From Argyresthia goedartella (Eukaryota > Arthropoda > Insecta > Lepidoptera > Argyresthiidae): DNA of 64,000 nucleotides. The stretch is from the NCBI GenBank assembly GCA_949825045.1, contig OX463820.1:5840501-5904500 (forward strand), written 5' to 3'. This document shows positions 44,683 to 55,552 of the stretch, one piece after another (position 1 is the stretch's first letter; each line of letters begins with the position of its first letter). A model generated the notes under the pieces. The model did no database searches, was not told the DNA's origin, and worked only from the letters and a program-made list of their open reading frames with translations. The position numbers were made by a program, and so were the translations under genes.

Positions 44683-45110
44683 GATGCTTACCTATGAAAT
44701 TGGCGAATTTTTCTTACAGATTCAGGAGTTCATAATTCGAGTAATTCAATAGATATTTCCAGTTTTTTTTATTGTTTTAAAATTAATTTCATCATTTAAC
44801 ATCTACTTATTAAATTTTCTTTTAATTTTCAGTTTGATAACTAAAATATTATTTTCAAAATCAGTGCCTGTATCAATGTCATCCATTTTCATGATAATAT
44901 TCGTAATATATTTTTTACAGCTGACACTTTTAAAAAATTATATAAAATTTTCTGTTCGCTAAATGTTGTCTCATTCTTACACACAAAGTTTATAAAATTA
45001 GGATCTGTCATTCCTAAAAAAAATACAAAAATGTTTGTACTGAAAATTGAGTTAACTTCAATTTGTCCATACAAAACGCCAATTTCATGTGTAAGGACCT
45101 AATACAAAAA
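44683..45110 (+). repeat. CAGTTTGATAACTAA repeat, copy 3
   Basis: Uninterrupted from TTACCTATGAAATTGGCG to CATACAAAACGCCAATTTC and GGACCTAATAC. It is the most useful copy for a consensus. Confidence 0.8.
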
Positions 45111-45170
45111 GCTGTTGATGGATATAACACTAGTCGCTCTGTGAGCTGTGGAGCTCGCGAATGACACTTT

Positions 45171-45366
45171 CTTTTAATAACACATACAAAACTGTCTTTT
45201 AATAACACATACAAAACTGTCTTTTAATAACACATACAAAACTGTCTTTTAATAACACATACAAAACTGTCTTTTAATAACACATACAAAACTGTCTTTT
45301 AATAACACATACAAAACTGTCTTTTAATAACACATACAAAACTGTCTTTTAATATCACATACAAAT
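45171..45366. repeat. 25-bp minisatellite, eight units
   Basis: Unit CTTTTAATAACACATACAAA plus ACTGT. Units start at 45171, 45196, 45221, 45246, 45271, 45296 and 45321 without a single difference; the eighth (45346) is diverged (AATATCACAT). Perfect identity indicates very recent expansion. Confidence 0.97.
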
Positions 45367-45420
45367 GTATAAATGCACCGGGTTACGTACATGGAGTATG
45401 AAAGTAACGCACAATACAAC
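45367..45420 (+). repeat. GGGTTCCGTACC repeat fragment
   Basis: TGTATAAATGCACC, GGTTACGTACATGGAGTATG and AAAGTAACGCAC match the 3' half of the 61471 copy. The minisatellite array ends where this fragment begins. Confidence 0.6.
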
Positions 45421-45429
45421 AACATTTGC

Positions 45430-45895
45430 CAAACTTAGCGATAGCTGTAATGTTAACCTAAGAAATAATCACAGACTCTTGCGCCGCGGATTAGACTCGC
45501 GAAGGCTAGCAATTATTTCAAGGGTCAATGCATTCTCAACAAGATACCTCTGGAGATCTGGAAATTGCCATTTGAGCAATTTAAAAACCATATTAAAGCG
45601 ACTTTATCGAAAAAGGGATATTACAATGTTCAAGATTACTTAAATGATGGGTCTGTATGGGGTTAATCTGGCTCAACACAGACCTTGCTGTTAATAGTTT
45701 TGTAATTATTTATTCCTACTTATTAATTATGATATTATAAAATTTGTATTAGTTAAGCACAAGCAATCTTTAAAAGAGAGCTAAAATCAATCTGTGGGAG
45801 TTTCTACGCCCTTCTGCTCCCACAGTGGTCCAATGTAGAGAAGTGGCAAAAAATGACGATTGCTGAGTATATGTAAATATCTACAGTAATAAAGA
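45430..45895 (+). mobile_element. 5'-truncated LINE (type 2), RT C-terminus and 3' UTR
   Basis: From about 45525 the frame reads NKIPLEIWKLPFEQFKNHIK, then KKGYYNVQDYLND and W, with a stop near 45656: the C-terminal block of a Jockey/CR1-like RT. The 3' UTR includes GTTTCTACGCCCTTCTGCTC, CCACAGTGGTCCAATGTA and ends CAGTAATAAAGACATTTG. The same UTR recurs at 55310-55552. Confidence 0.78.
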
Positions 45896-47030
45896 CATTT
45901 GTAATTTGGAAAGTTGCAATTTGGACACTTTTTTAGTTCTATATTTAAATATTATGATATGTAATGGTATTTCATACTTACTTACAGAACACTTTTGCGT
46001 TTTCCTGGACACACTAAAAATTGTCCAGGATGAGTCACTTTCGGATACTATTTTCATGTATGTTATGGTAACATTTCATACTATTTTTGAGAAAATAATA
46101 TTTATATCGATATCTGTGTACTGTAGTTTAACGTCCTAAGTGGTTCTTGTGAGGTTCAATAATATTCGCTACAAAGGCAATTTTCTTCATAAAATTAACT
46201 TCTCCGTATTACCATTTCGGTGGCACCTCGCGTGCCACTTCAATTAACGCTTAATACGACGTTTTAGGACGAAAAATAAACAAACCCGCCTAACCCTATA
46301 ATGGGCCCGCGGAAACAAAACAGGCCCGATTTCACGGTCCTTCACTTTTACACCGTTTGATCGCACTCGAAAGGTGACGTTTTTGAATTAAGTCCCTCTT
46401 AGTAAATTTCATTACAGCCTTCAGGTAATTCGATCGTCGTTTTACACAAAGGATATGGAAATCGTATGAATGGTTAAGACCAAATTAATTAATTTTGGTA
46501 AGGTAGCTAACCTGCCTGTTTATTATCAACTCAAATTGTACTGTAACTTTTCAGATTATGAGACATTACAGACGTGCGTTATTTGGCGCAATGTTCGGAC
46601 ATCTCCAAATCAATATCTGACAAATTACCTATGGTTACAATGAGTGATGAATAATATTTTTATGCAATATTTCCGCATGTTTAGTAACAACAACATAAGG
46701 CATCAAAACCCTCTTTACTATATTAAGGCATCTCGTAATTTCCAGAAAATTCGGCTCCGACAATAAGTCTTATCTCCTACCTTCGCAGGCCTGAACAAAC
46801 TGAACGATAGGGCCCTCGTGGAATTAGGTCCATTGTGTCTCACACGGGGCCTTTGTGGGTCTCGCAGGCCCCCATTAGCATTTAAGGGTTATCGTCTTTT
46901 GTAGGCCTGAGTTAATCGCTTTGTGGGAAGGAATGGGCTAAGTTGAAAGGTATCGATGGGTTTACGGCAGTTGAAATGTTTTCAATGTTTTCAGAACAAT
47001 GGTTCGGGAAGTGGAGCTATAAGTTATTGT
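45896..47030. other. No recognised feature
   Basis: Short frames only. GGCCC/GGGCC motifs recur at 46300-46330 and 46805-46870 in a CG-richer background; no gene seen. Confidence 0.4.
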
Positions 47031-47033
47031 TAT

Positions 47034-47053
47034 GGGGGGGGGGGGGGGGGGGG
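47034..47053 (+). repeat. G20 homopolymer
   Basis: Twenty consecutive G, followed by AGGAGTAAGGGGGG. It could form G-quadruplex structure and is prone to length error in sequencing. Confidence 0.9.
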
Positions 47054-47599
47054 AGGAGTAAGGGGGGCCTTATTAGCTATTGTTCTTGGATTGCATTCGT
47101 GTGTCGAGATGAGATTTTTCGCAACAGCTTTGTGGTTAAGTTGCGTCGTGTGCTGAGGGTTTTGTACGCAGAACATTAGCATGCAGATCACATTTTATCC
47201 CTCGAAAACATCAACCACAAAACCACCAGTTGCACAACACACCAAATGGGCCTCTCAATAAATCCCAAAAAAAAATACCTTTTTGCAATAAATCTGTTCG
47301 ACAATTTTATTTATAGCAAATTAAAACAGTACACACGACAACAAACTGGGGGCAGATGTCGTCACACGTCCGACGTCCCCGAGGCTCTCTATCATTGCCC
47401 CCCCACCGATAAATTCAGCCTCAGGTGTACATTTGTGGGTACCACTTGGCTTTATAACGCGTATCTGAGTTTTTTTGTATCCCGCCCGCCTGTTATAGGT
47501 GGTAGATAAAACGTTGTTAGCACCGGTGTGGAAAAGTTGGTGAAAAATACCAAGACCGGTGAACTGCTTATAACTCCGCAACATAACACTGCCGCTTAT

Positions 47600-47990
47600 G
47601 AGAATGGGTTCAGACTACGAGCTATCAGTCTCTGGAACAAACTCCAAGCGCCATCATAAATTTACATTCATGAAAGTTGTTAATAAATCACTATCTTTCT
47701 CTTCCATGCTAAGTATTAGTACATAGTATGCATGTATGTATGTATGTATTTACGCATGTTACATATTTATACACAACTTTATTATTTATTAGAATTATTA
47801 TTATTTTTAGTAACATTTATTTTATGTTGTGCACATAGCTCTACCTGTATTTTCCGTTTCTTCCTCTCTGTTCTAGGTATGCTTAAAGAAGGCGAGCTTG
47901 TTAGAGATATTGTATTGTACATGTTTTTTCCTTTATATTTTTTTGTATTAACTGTTTTTGTGCAAAGTAAAGTAAATTTACTCCTTTCTG
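47600..47990 (+). mobile_element. LINE (type 1) 3' end
   Basis: A frame reads ENGFRLRAISLWNKLQAPS before a stop near 47660, the usual RT C-terminal motif. The UTR follows with GCACATAGCTCTACCTGTAT, CTGTTCTAGGTATGC and AGGCGAGCTTG, where the terminal stem-loop is partly deleted. Confidence 0.65.
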
Positions 47991-48589
47991 TCCTGGATTT
48001 TTCACGTTACGGTTTTTTGTACAAAAAAAATCTCGTCACCTCGCCCGTAACACCACCAAGGGCCGCTGCTTTTAACAAGCGAAAGATTGCAAACAATCCA
48101 GTTAGCCAGCTGATCCAGAAGTCCAGCCTTGTTAGCCACCAGTGACATCTAGCGGGAAAAAGCCAGACCAATTTTGAAACAAAAAGTCCTGTCTAAAACA
48201 ATCTCCCTCGGCGAACAGTCGCGCTCACATCAAACACAATTAGAGTGAAATTCGCTTAACAATCGGCCCGCTGGAGCCCAATTTGTAGAGTTCGCTTGTT
48301 AGTCCGTCTGGGGACGTTGAGTCTAGCTACGAGGGCTAAATATCCGGCGACCACTGTAGAATGTATTTTTTGTAACCTAACCTCTTTACTGAGCGTAACA
48401 GGAACTCCAAAATAATTCGGGTGTACTCCGGTATACGACTGGTAGTCAAAGTACTTTTTATGAACTGTCATAGTGGTAATTTTGGTTGTGAGTTTTATGA
48501 AATACGGGCTTGTGACGTCATAGTCAAATGAGGTCTTTTGTTTGCACAACATTGAGTTTACAATATTGAATTAAGAAAAAGTTGAAACA

Positions 48590-48890
48590 GCATCTCCTCT
48601 CTTCCGCATAGTGGGTATCTTATAGTATGTATGTGTATCTATGTATTTATTGTATTCTATTAATTTATTTTATAGTATGTGTAGGATGTATTGTGATTTA
48701 TCTGATAGTATATTGACTTTATTTCTTTCTTTTAAATCTTAATTGTACACTAGGACTACCTCTCTATAAATATTTTTTCCTTTCCTCACAGGTTAGCTGT
48801 AAGAAATTTCTTTTTAGAAATAAGCTCACCTTTGCATATTGTTCGTTGTATTTTTTCCATTGTGTTTTCTGTGCAATAAAGAATTATTAT
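48590..48890 (+). mobile_element. LINE (type 1) 3' UTR with (ATT)n tail
   Basis: Ends GTAAGAAATTTCTTTTTAGA, AATAAGCTCACC, then GTGCAATAAAGAATTATT and further ATT units. The stem-loop variant pairs perfectly despite differing from the 27276 copy. Confidence 0.75.
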
Positions 48891-48954
48891 TATTATTATT
48901 AATTAAGAGTAAGTGAGGAAAAATATCAGTAGATTTAAAACCATTATAGCCGTC

Positions 48955-49440
48955 ACAATGTGCAAACTAGAAATAAACATAAACGTTCTTGTCCAATGTC
49001 CAGACTCACAAAAGTTAGTAGTTCTTTTATGGGACACTGTATACGCTTCTACAATAAAATTCCGCAAGAAATACAAAAATTAACTGAAGCTCGATTAAAA
49101 AAATGTGCTGCTGGTGTAGTAGGCCTTTGTGCACACTTTGTGCACAAAGGCCTACTACACCATGGCTCATAGTTAGTAGTTTTTAGTCCGTTTACCACAC
49201 GAGCTGATGGCCCGCTCAATATGTGGGGACCAGGACATAGCAGGGAGGTCTGACTCCTGGGCATGGGTAATTCCATATTTTTCCCCCTATTTTCCCCCAT
49301 TGCACCCTATATATTATGTTCTTACTAATAATTAGGCAACTGCTTAATGTTTTATTATGCTTGATTGATTATGTTGTGACGTTGATTAAGTCTAAATTTT
49401 TGTGCTACTATGAATAAAAATCTTTGAACTTGAACTAGAG
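48955..49440 (+). mobile_element. LINE fragment with RT C-terminus and 3' UTR
   Basis: A frame at 48960-49172 reads RLTKVSSSFMGHCIRFYNKI, then PQEIQKL, typical of Jockey/CR1-like RT ends, and then runs into a perfect palindrome. The UTR ends ACTATGAATAAAAATCTTTG then AACTTGAAC, a short-motif tail. Confidence 0.7.
49112..49162. repeat. Perfect 24-bp hairpin with 3-base loop
   Basis: Arms 49112-49135 and 49139-49162 are exact complements around CTT; the centre reads GTGCACACTTTGTGCAC. It lies at the point where the LINE coding frame loses its family match. Confidence 0.92.
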
Positions 49441-49689
49441 ACTTCAAATTTTCAGAGAATGAACTGTACGAGATTTTATAAATTAAAGGAGGTCCACATA
49501 CAAGAGACGTGTTTCAATAACCCTGCTCCTGCGCATTAGCAAATCATCGCCTTTCAAATTTTGCGTCATCTTTCAATAGTTTCGGATGGTTTCGGTGCTC
49601 TGTCTGTGGGGAAGAGTTGGTGCTAGGTTCGAAACCTATTTCGCACATAAACTTTTTTTTTTTTACTTTAATTTTTTACCCTAAAGTAG

Positions 49690-50085
49690 ATTTTTAGGGT
49701 TCCGTATTTTAAAAGGAAACAAAGTAACCCTTATATGATCACTTCGTTGTCCGTCTCTCTCTGTCAGCGTCAAGTTGAGATTAATATCAGTTACTCAGGT
49801 CTGTGGTCAGTATAAGTTGTGAAAAATCAAACTTTTAGGTCAACGCAATCAAAAGATACCGCCCATATATGTTACAATTTGCACTGAAATTGCTTGACAT
49901 TTGCAAGGTAATCAAAACCTATAGTGTACGCCTCGTTGACAGAATCATGAAATTTGGCACGAAGCAAGGAAAAAATCTGAAAACAGTAATTTTGGAGTTC
50001 CATCAAAAAAAAAATGAGATTTAGGTAGAACCTTCAGTGCACGACTCCAACTCGCACTTAAATGGTTTTTAAAATAAATTGGACA
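49690..50085 (+). repeat. GGGTTCC-type repeat, diverged subfamily
   Basis: TTTTTAGGGTTCCGTATTTT, CACTTCGTTGTCCGTC, ATTTGGCACGAAGCAAGG, AATCTGAAAACAGTAATTT and ACTCGCACTTAAATGG. The interior differs from the 61471 type but agrees with 51040-51690. Confidence 0.65.
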
Positions 50086-50600
50086 ACCTTTTCCCATGCC
50101 GAATTGTATTAAGCCTCATTTGTTATGACAAAATAATTCAGCGCCGTCGAACAGTCTTGACTCCTGTTACATCTCTAATCATATGGCAAAAATTTCACGA
50201 CAGAAGCAAAGTATCCTATATGTAAATGTTTATGTTTATGTTACAATGGTGCCCACTTTTGCATTATTTTCATAAGTTACAGTACATTTGAACATGCTAC
50301 GCTGCTGAGAGATTTTAATTCCTTGTATAAACATTAGTTTAAGTCAGTTTAGGTGTCTACTGTCGGGCTCCAACCGGGCTAGGTTCCTTTGTCTAGTTAT
50401 TAAGTTATCATATTTATGACAAACTTAATAAGGACTTCAGGGGGAGTCTTGCATTGTTTGAACTTCAGGTAAGCATTGTCTGTGTACAGAAGGCATTAGA
50501 ACAGACATTACTTCGGGGTCGCTTACTCTCTGGAAAATGCTCTCTTCTTTACTTTACATAATCTTTGATTTGAAGCATTTTAGGGTTCCGTACCTTAAAA

Positions 50601-51037
50601 GGAAAAACCGGCCAAGTGCGAGTCGGACTCGTTCCGTAGCATTATCTATTAAAACGGGAAAAAATAATACGTTTGTTGTATGGAAGCCTCCCTTAAATAT
50701 TTGTTTTATTTTTATATATTTATTTATTTTTAAAGAGAATATATAACTAAATATTCTGTGAATATTTCAAGCGTCTACCTGTTGCCGTTATCAATATCGA
50801 GCAAATACGAGGAAAAAAAAACGTTCGTTGTATGGGAGCCCCCGTTAAATATTCATTTTATTCTGTTTTTTAGTATTTGTTGATATAGCGACAAAAGAAA
50901 TACATCATCTGTGAAAATTTCAACTGTCTATTTGTCACGGTTCATGCGATACAGCCTGGTGACAGACGGACGGACGGACGGATAGCGGACGCTTAGTAAT
51001 AGGGTCCCGTTTGGCGTCCTTCGGGTACGGAACCCTA
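50601..51037 (-). repeat. GGGTTCCGTACC repeat, minus, long copy
   Basis: Minus runs from AGGGTTCCGTACCCGAAGG through GGGACCCTATTACTAAGC and (GTCC)n to GAGTCCGACTCGCACTTGGC and CGGTTTTTCC. An inner block (TTCGTTGTATGG, CGTTAAATATT) is duplicated at 50665 and 50822. Confidence 0.78.
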
Positions 51038-51039
51038 AA

Positions 51040-51690
51040 AAGGGAACTATATAGCCGTCTGTCTGTATGTCTGGCCGTCTTACATGACCCTTTTTGTCAC
51101 GATGGGGTAGAGATATCAAGTTGAAATTAATATCGATACCTCAGGTCTGTAGTATTTTCAAATTAAGAAAAAAAAACAAATTTGTAGGTCAGCGCAAATT
51201 TTTCTTTTACAAGAAATTGTTTGATATTCGCAAGGGAATCAAAACCTATCGGGTACTTCCCGTTGATTAAGAATCATAAAATTTGGCACAAAGCAAGGTG
51301 TTATAGCACAAGTAAAGATAAAATACAAAAACTGTTCATTTCTGTCTGTTTGTCTGACCATTTGTCAAGACCCTCTTTATCAGGAACGCGAAGAGGTATC
51401 AAGTTAAAATTAATATGGATGATTCAAGTCTATTGTCTCATAAAGTTGTGAAAAAGTGAAACTAAGATAACGCGGTCACAATTTTGGTGAATTTGCTTAA
51501 GACTCGCAAGGGAATCACAACCTAGAGGCTAATTACCCCTAGAAGTTTGGCATTTCGCACAAAGCAAGGTCTTATAGCATAGGAAAAGAAAAAATCTGAA
51601 AACCGTAAATTTGTAGTTCCTTCACAAAAAAATGTGCGGAACTCTCGGTGGGCAAGTCCAACTCGCACTTGGCTGTTTTTTAAATTCAAA
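51040..51690 (+). repeat. GGGTTCC-type repeat, diverged subfamily, in series
   Basis: Two related internal segments follow one another: TATCAAGTTGAAATTAATAT, CAAAACCTATCGGG, ATTTGGCACAAAGCAAGG, and again TATCAAGTTAAAATTAATAT, CGCACAAAGCAAGG. It ends CGGAACTCTCGGTGGGC, CCAACTCGCACTTGGC. Confidence 0.6.
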
Positions 51691-51935
51691 CTGGATATCG
51701 TAGCTCATGGTTTATAATGCACAAACAGGCTGGCATGCCATTTGGCACAAAGCAAGTTCTTATAGCATATAGGTAAAGAAAAAAAATCTGAAAACCGTAA
51801 ATTTGTAACTAGTTCCTTCACAAAAAAATGTGCGGAACTCTCGGTGGGCGAGTCCAACTCGCACTTGGCCGTTTTTTTTTTTTAATTTAAACTGGATATT
51901 GTAGCCTATCGTTAATATTGCACGAACTGGCTTGA
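51552..51935 (+). repeat. 188-bp tandem duplication of the repeat's 3' end
   Basis: ATTTCGCACAAAGCAAGG (51552) and ATTTGGCACAAAGCAAG (51740) start two units sharing AAAATCTGAAAACCGTAAAT, GTGCGGAACTCTCGGTGGGC, CCAACTCGCACTTGGC and AAACTGGATAT at the same relative positions. Confidence 0.8.
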
Positions 51936-52390
51936 GATTGTATCGGCCATTTTCGGCTTTGTGTATTGGCGTCGTTATCCACTGTGTGACGTTTTGACGT
52001 ATTCTCCTTTCCAAACCCTTTTAAACAAACCACTAAAAAACTCCATAAAATCATCAAAGACCACCAAGAAACCCCGTCAACCCACTTTCGCCTGTCGCCA
52101 CAACAAAGTCTCTCTATCCTAATGAAACCGTATATCCTTCTGTGCGTAATTCAATTAAACAAAGCAATCACACTCGCCCACTGAAAACAGGTGCATTTTA
52201 CTACGGAACCAGAGGACATAAATCGCGGGACCCTCCACACTTCACCAGGCGCATTAACGCACCCAAACTTAGATTTTAAGCTTCGCCCAGAATAGAGTGG
52301 CGCGTTGAGAACCCCTGCTTTGGTTTGGGCGGAATGTTTGATTCGTTCTTGTGCCTTTGGATCAATTTTATCAAGATGAATTATCTATTA
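51936..52390. other. No recognised feature
   Basis: Nothing supported in this spacer. Confidence 0.35.
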
Positions 52391-52402
52391 AGGTGATGTA
52401 TC

Positions 52403-53121
52403 TGTCGCAGTTAGTTGATCAAATCAGACACTTAACTAACTCTCTTGAACGTTAACTAAATACCGACGTTTAACCAAGTCACTAAAATTCCGTTAGACAA
52501 GTGAGTGAACGAAACGTTTAACGAGTTGTCTAAACGTTCCTAGGCAACAAGACATATACAATATATATATATATTTTTATGTGTACTTAAGTTTATGTTT
52601 TAAGTGTTTTTGTTGTTATAACATGTTCAACCTAACACGAAGGATAAAGGGGCCTTCGCTTCGCTCACCCCCTTTACCCTTCACCTAAGTAAAATTTTTG
52701 TTTTTTAAGAGGGGGATGAGTGTAGGGACATGCTTATGTCAGCAATATGTAACAGTGGTAGCGAGTGCGCTCTGCTTGCGAGTTAGTCGTTCCGTAATCA
52801 CGTTCTAAGTAACTTGTCTCTTCTGTGTTATCCCAGGTGTACCGTGTAAAGCTGAACTGTAATAAAGGATCTATACTAAAGACTAAGTGAATATTATTGA
52901 CACTCCTAAACTACCCTTCATATAATCTGTGCAAATCAGCTGTTGTCGTGACGCCATCTTGTTTTCCAACACGCCGGCTTTCGGTAAGACAGATTGTTAA
53001 AAGTTTTCGATGACGCTTTATTTAAATCAAAACGCTACGCTAGTGACTTGGTTAAACGTCGGTATTTAATTAACGGTCTAGGAGTTAGTTAAGTGTCTGA
53101 TTTAACCAACCAACTGCGACA
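52403..53121 (+). mobile_element. Core-hairpin element CH-7 (TIR set D), 719 bp, TATC duplication
   Basis: The ends read TGTCGCAGTTAGTTGATC on the left and complement TGTCGCAGTTGGTTGGTT on the right, then share AAATCAGACACTTAACTAAC; similarity runs about 90 bp to GTTTAACCAAGTCACTA. TATC flanks both sides exactly (52399-52402, 53122-53125). The core is at 52614-52689, right half truncated. No transposase. Confidence 0.9.
52948..52965 (+). promoter_or_regulatory. YY1/Pho-like site GACGCCATCTTG
   Basis: Third occurrence of the 12-mer (52950-52961), here inside element CH-7, in a TCGTGACGCCATCTTGTTTT context. Confidence 0.3.
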
Positions 53122-53125
53122 TATC

Positions 53126-53825
53126 GATAAAATCGACACTTTTTGAAGTTATTTCTCTGCTTTTCAAGAGAAGTCCCAAGTTAAATAAATTAGTATAACA
53201 ATTTTGGCACACTTTTCTAGAATCTGTGTTATCAGAAATGCGATTGGAGGAATTTCGCTCGACTTCAAAAATATTTAGTTAGGTTATTTGACATGGAAAT
53301 TTTCATAGCTATTTTAGTTATTTACGACTTTTTGCCATTTTTCCCCGATTCCGTCCCTCTCACACAACGGGTCTTTCCGCCTGGAGTGACGGGGACCTTT
53401 GCACGGACGAGGTATCCCCTTAAGGCAATACAAAAAAATAAGATTTTTTCGATCAATTTATTCTACTATAAAATCATCTACAGATTTGATTTTTGGGTTA
53501 ACTTTTATTGAGTATTTGATGAAGATTCTCACTTAAGGAAAACGCGATTTAATTACGAAAATACCTCTAAATTGTTTTATTTTTTCCTACCTAATTTCAT
53601 TGCAAAATTACATTCAAAACGTGGATATAATGTATTCATTAACTCTTCTTGAAAATGTTTTTGACAAAATAACGTAGTTTATTTTAACTATTTTTACGTT
53701 ATTTTAGTTAGAGTCGAGCGCATTGCTTGCGCTCTCTCTTCTTTCTTAAAAGTGGAAGTAATTAACTCTGTCACTTTCGTTTACATTCGTATTCCTTATA
53801 TGTAATGTTTTTGGTATCACCTTAA
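53126..53825. other. No recognised feature
   Basis: A 72-codon frame (53293-53511) without motifs; otherwise spacer. Confidence 0.35.
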
Positions 53826-53832
53826 CGCTTAC

Positions 53833-53925
53833 GTGGCGTCACGCCTTTTTCCATACGGGGTGGTACAGGCACATTTATCCAGTTATTTGACACTCCATCT
53901 TGCGTGACATTCCAATGCGGCGGGT
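53833..53925 (+). repeat. GTGGCAG-type repeat fragment
   Basis: GGCGTCACGCC, TTTTTCCATACGGGGTGG, ACAGGCACATTTATC, then TTGCGTGACA. Confidence 0.6.
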
Positions 53926-54152
53926 TTAGGCTCTGAATCACAATGTTCGTATTAGCCCGATATGACAGATAAAAAATACATTTTGTTTGTAAAATCGCGA
54001 TTAATCTGAATAGGGCTTATCCGAACATTGTGAAATTATTGCATTAGTGTTATGAAAATATCATAGACTTATCAGTTATGCGGTGTGAGTCTTTATGGAG
54101 TGCACATATTGAACAGAGTTGAAGAGGAACACATTTTATTGACGCGAAAAGA

Positions 54153-54546
54153 AAAAACCGGTCAAGTGCGAGTCTAAATCGCGCACGAAGGGTTCCGTAC
54201 CACCGTTCAATGGAAGCGATGGTGTGGAGTGAATAGTTTGGATTTTACACAGCAAAATATTGTTTACAAAGTTATTAGTGCGGTTACTTTCACACTCCAT
54301 GTACGTATCCATAAGTTTGTATGTGGTATTGAAAGAATTGTTGTATGGGATCCCCCTTAAATATTTATTTTATCCTGTTTTTTAGTATTTGTTGTTATAG
54401 CGGCAACATTCGTACATAATCTGTGAAAATTTCAACTCTCTAGCTAGCTAGGTTCTTGAGATACAGCCTGGTGACAGACGGACGGACGGACGGACGTCTT
54501 AGTAATAGGGTCCCGTTTGGAACCCTTCGGGTACGGAACCCTAATA
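54153..54546 (-). repeat. GGGTTCCGTACC repeat, minus, full-length type
   Basis: Nearly the exact reverse complement of 61471-61857 across its whole length, including the TAGCTAGCTAG segment and ACTCCACACCATCGCTTCC. Confidence 0.88.
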
Positions 54547-54670
54547 AAAATGAAGCTGAATGATTTTGTCGTGAAAGATTTTAGTAAAAATTGCACTTAA
54601 TTTGGTCGGTAAAACAGATTTATTTTATTGCGGAATAGTATTCTTGCGTAATCAAATAATTCTGTATTAG

Positions 54671-54860
54671 TCGTGGGTTTCACGCTTGCTGCCCACGCAG
54701 CCAGCGCAGCTCCCAGTTACTATCGCAGTTTGGCAGTATGTATCGTAAAACCCGTCCAACAACCCGCACCGAGCCACCGCGATGGAGTATGGCTCATTCT
54801 TACTCGTATCCGCGTAAAGGCATTTGCCCCTCGGTGAGGATATCAATAGGCTACATTTAT
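54671..54860 (+). repeat. Retroposon fragment, partner of 6100-6255
   Basis: Shares GTAAAACCCGTCCAACAACC, GATGGAGTATGGCTCATTC and TGCCCCTCGGTGAGGATATC with the first copy, in the same orientation, and extends further left (GGTTTCACGCTTGCTGCCC). Confidence 0.6.
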
Positions 54861-55148
54861 TTGACTACTTCCTTAAGAAAAAGAGGTAGATAATATTTTC
54901 AATTTTTTTGAACGTGTTGTATAGGTAGATAGAAACATTATTTTAATGTCATTTGAAAGTTAATGAGATGAAGAACACTATACCGCAACAAAATAATTCT
55001 ATTTTAGAGAAAAAAAATTGTGAAACTACACTACTACTACTATTACAATAACTAAAAAAAAAGTTTGTTGTTGGTTTTGTCGTTAAATTGTGGTCGTCTT
55101 CAACCCTGTTCACTATATGCACTTAATAAAGACTCTCACTGACTATAG

Positions 55149-55295
55149 ACACATTGCTTCTCCAGAAGCCTATAAGGGTATGCATCCTGTATAGTGGGAA
55201 ATAGACACAGTGACGTCACCCACATATAAACATCCAAGGCCTGGTGATATTTTTTTCTTCCTCCCCAGCCGAGATTCGAACCCGAACAGTATTTA
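55149..55295 (-). mobile_element. SINE-1 fragment, minus
   Basis: Minus has GGTTCGAATCTCGGCTGGGG (B box), an A/AG-rich run, CCAGGCCTTGGATGTTTATA and TGACGTCACTG. Both the outer head and the distal tail are diverged. Confidence 0.6.
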
Positions 55296-55309
55296 CATAT
55301 TTATGTAAT

Positions 55310-55552
55310 CTGGCTCAACACAGGCCTTGCTGTTAATAATTTTGTAATTATTTATTCCTGCTTAGTAATCATAACTAAATTTTTCATATGTGTATTAGTT
55401 AAGCACAACCTATTTTAAAAGAGATCTAAAAATCAATCTGTTGGAGTTTCTACGCCCTTCTGCTCCCACAGTGGTCCAATGTATAATAGAATAGGCAAAA
55501 AATGACGTTTGCTAAGTATATGTAAATATCTACAGTAATAAAGTACTTTGAC
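55310..55552 (+). mobile_element. LINE (type 2) 3' UTR
   Basis: Matches 45690-45890: TGGCTCAACACAGGCCTTGC, GTTTCTACGCCCTTCTGCTC, CCACAGTGGTCCAATGTA, AAAAAATGACG, CTACAGTAATAAAG. It abuts the SINE-1 fragment on its left. Confidence 0.75.
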
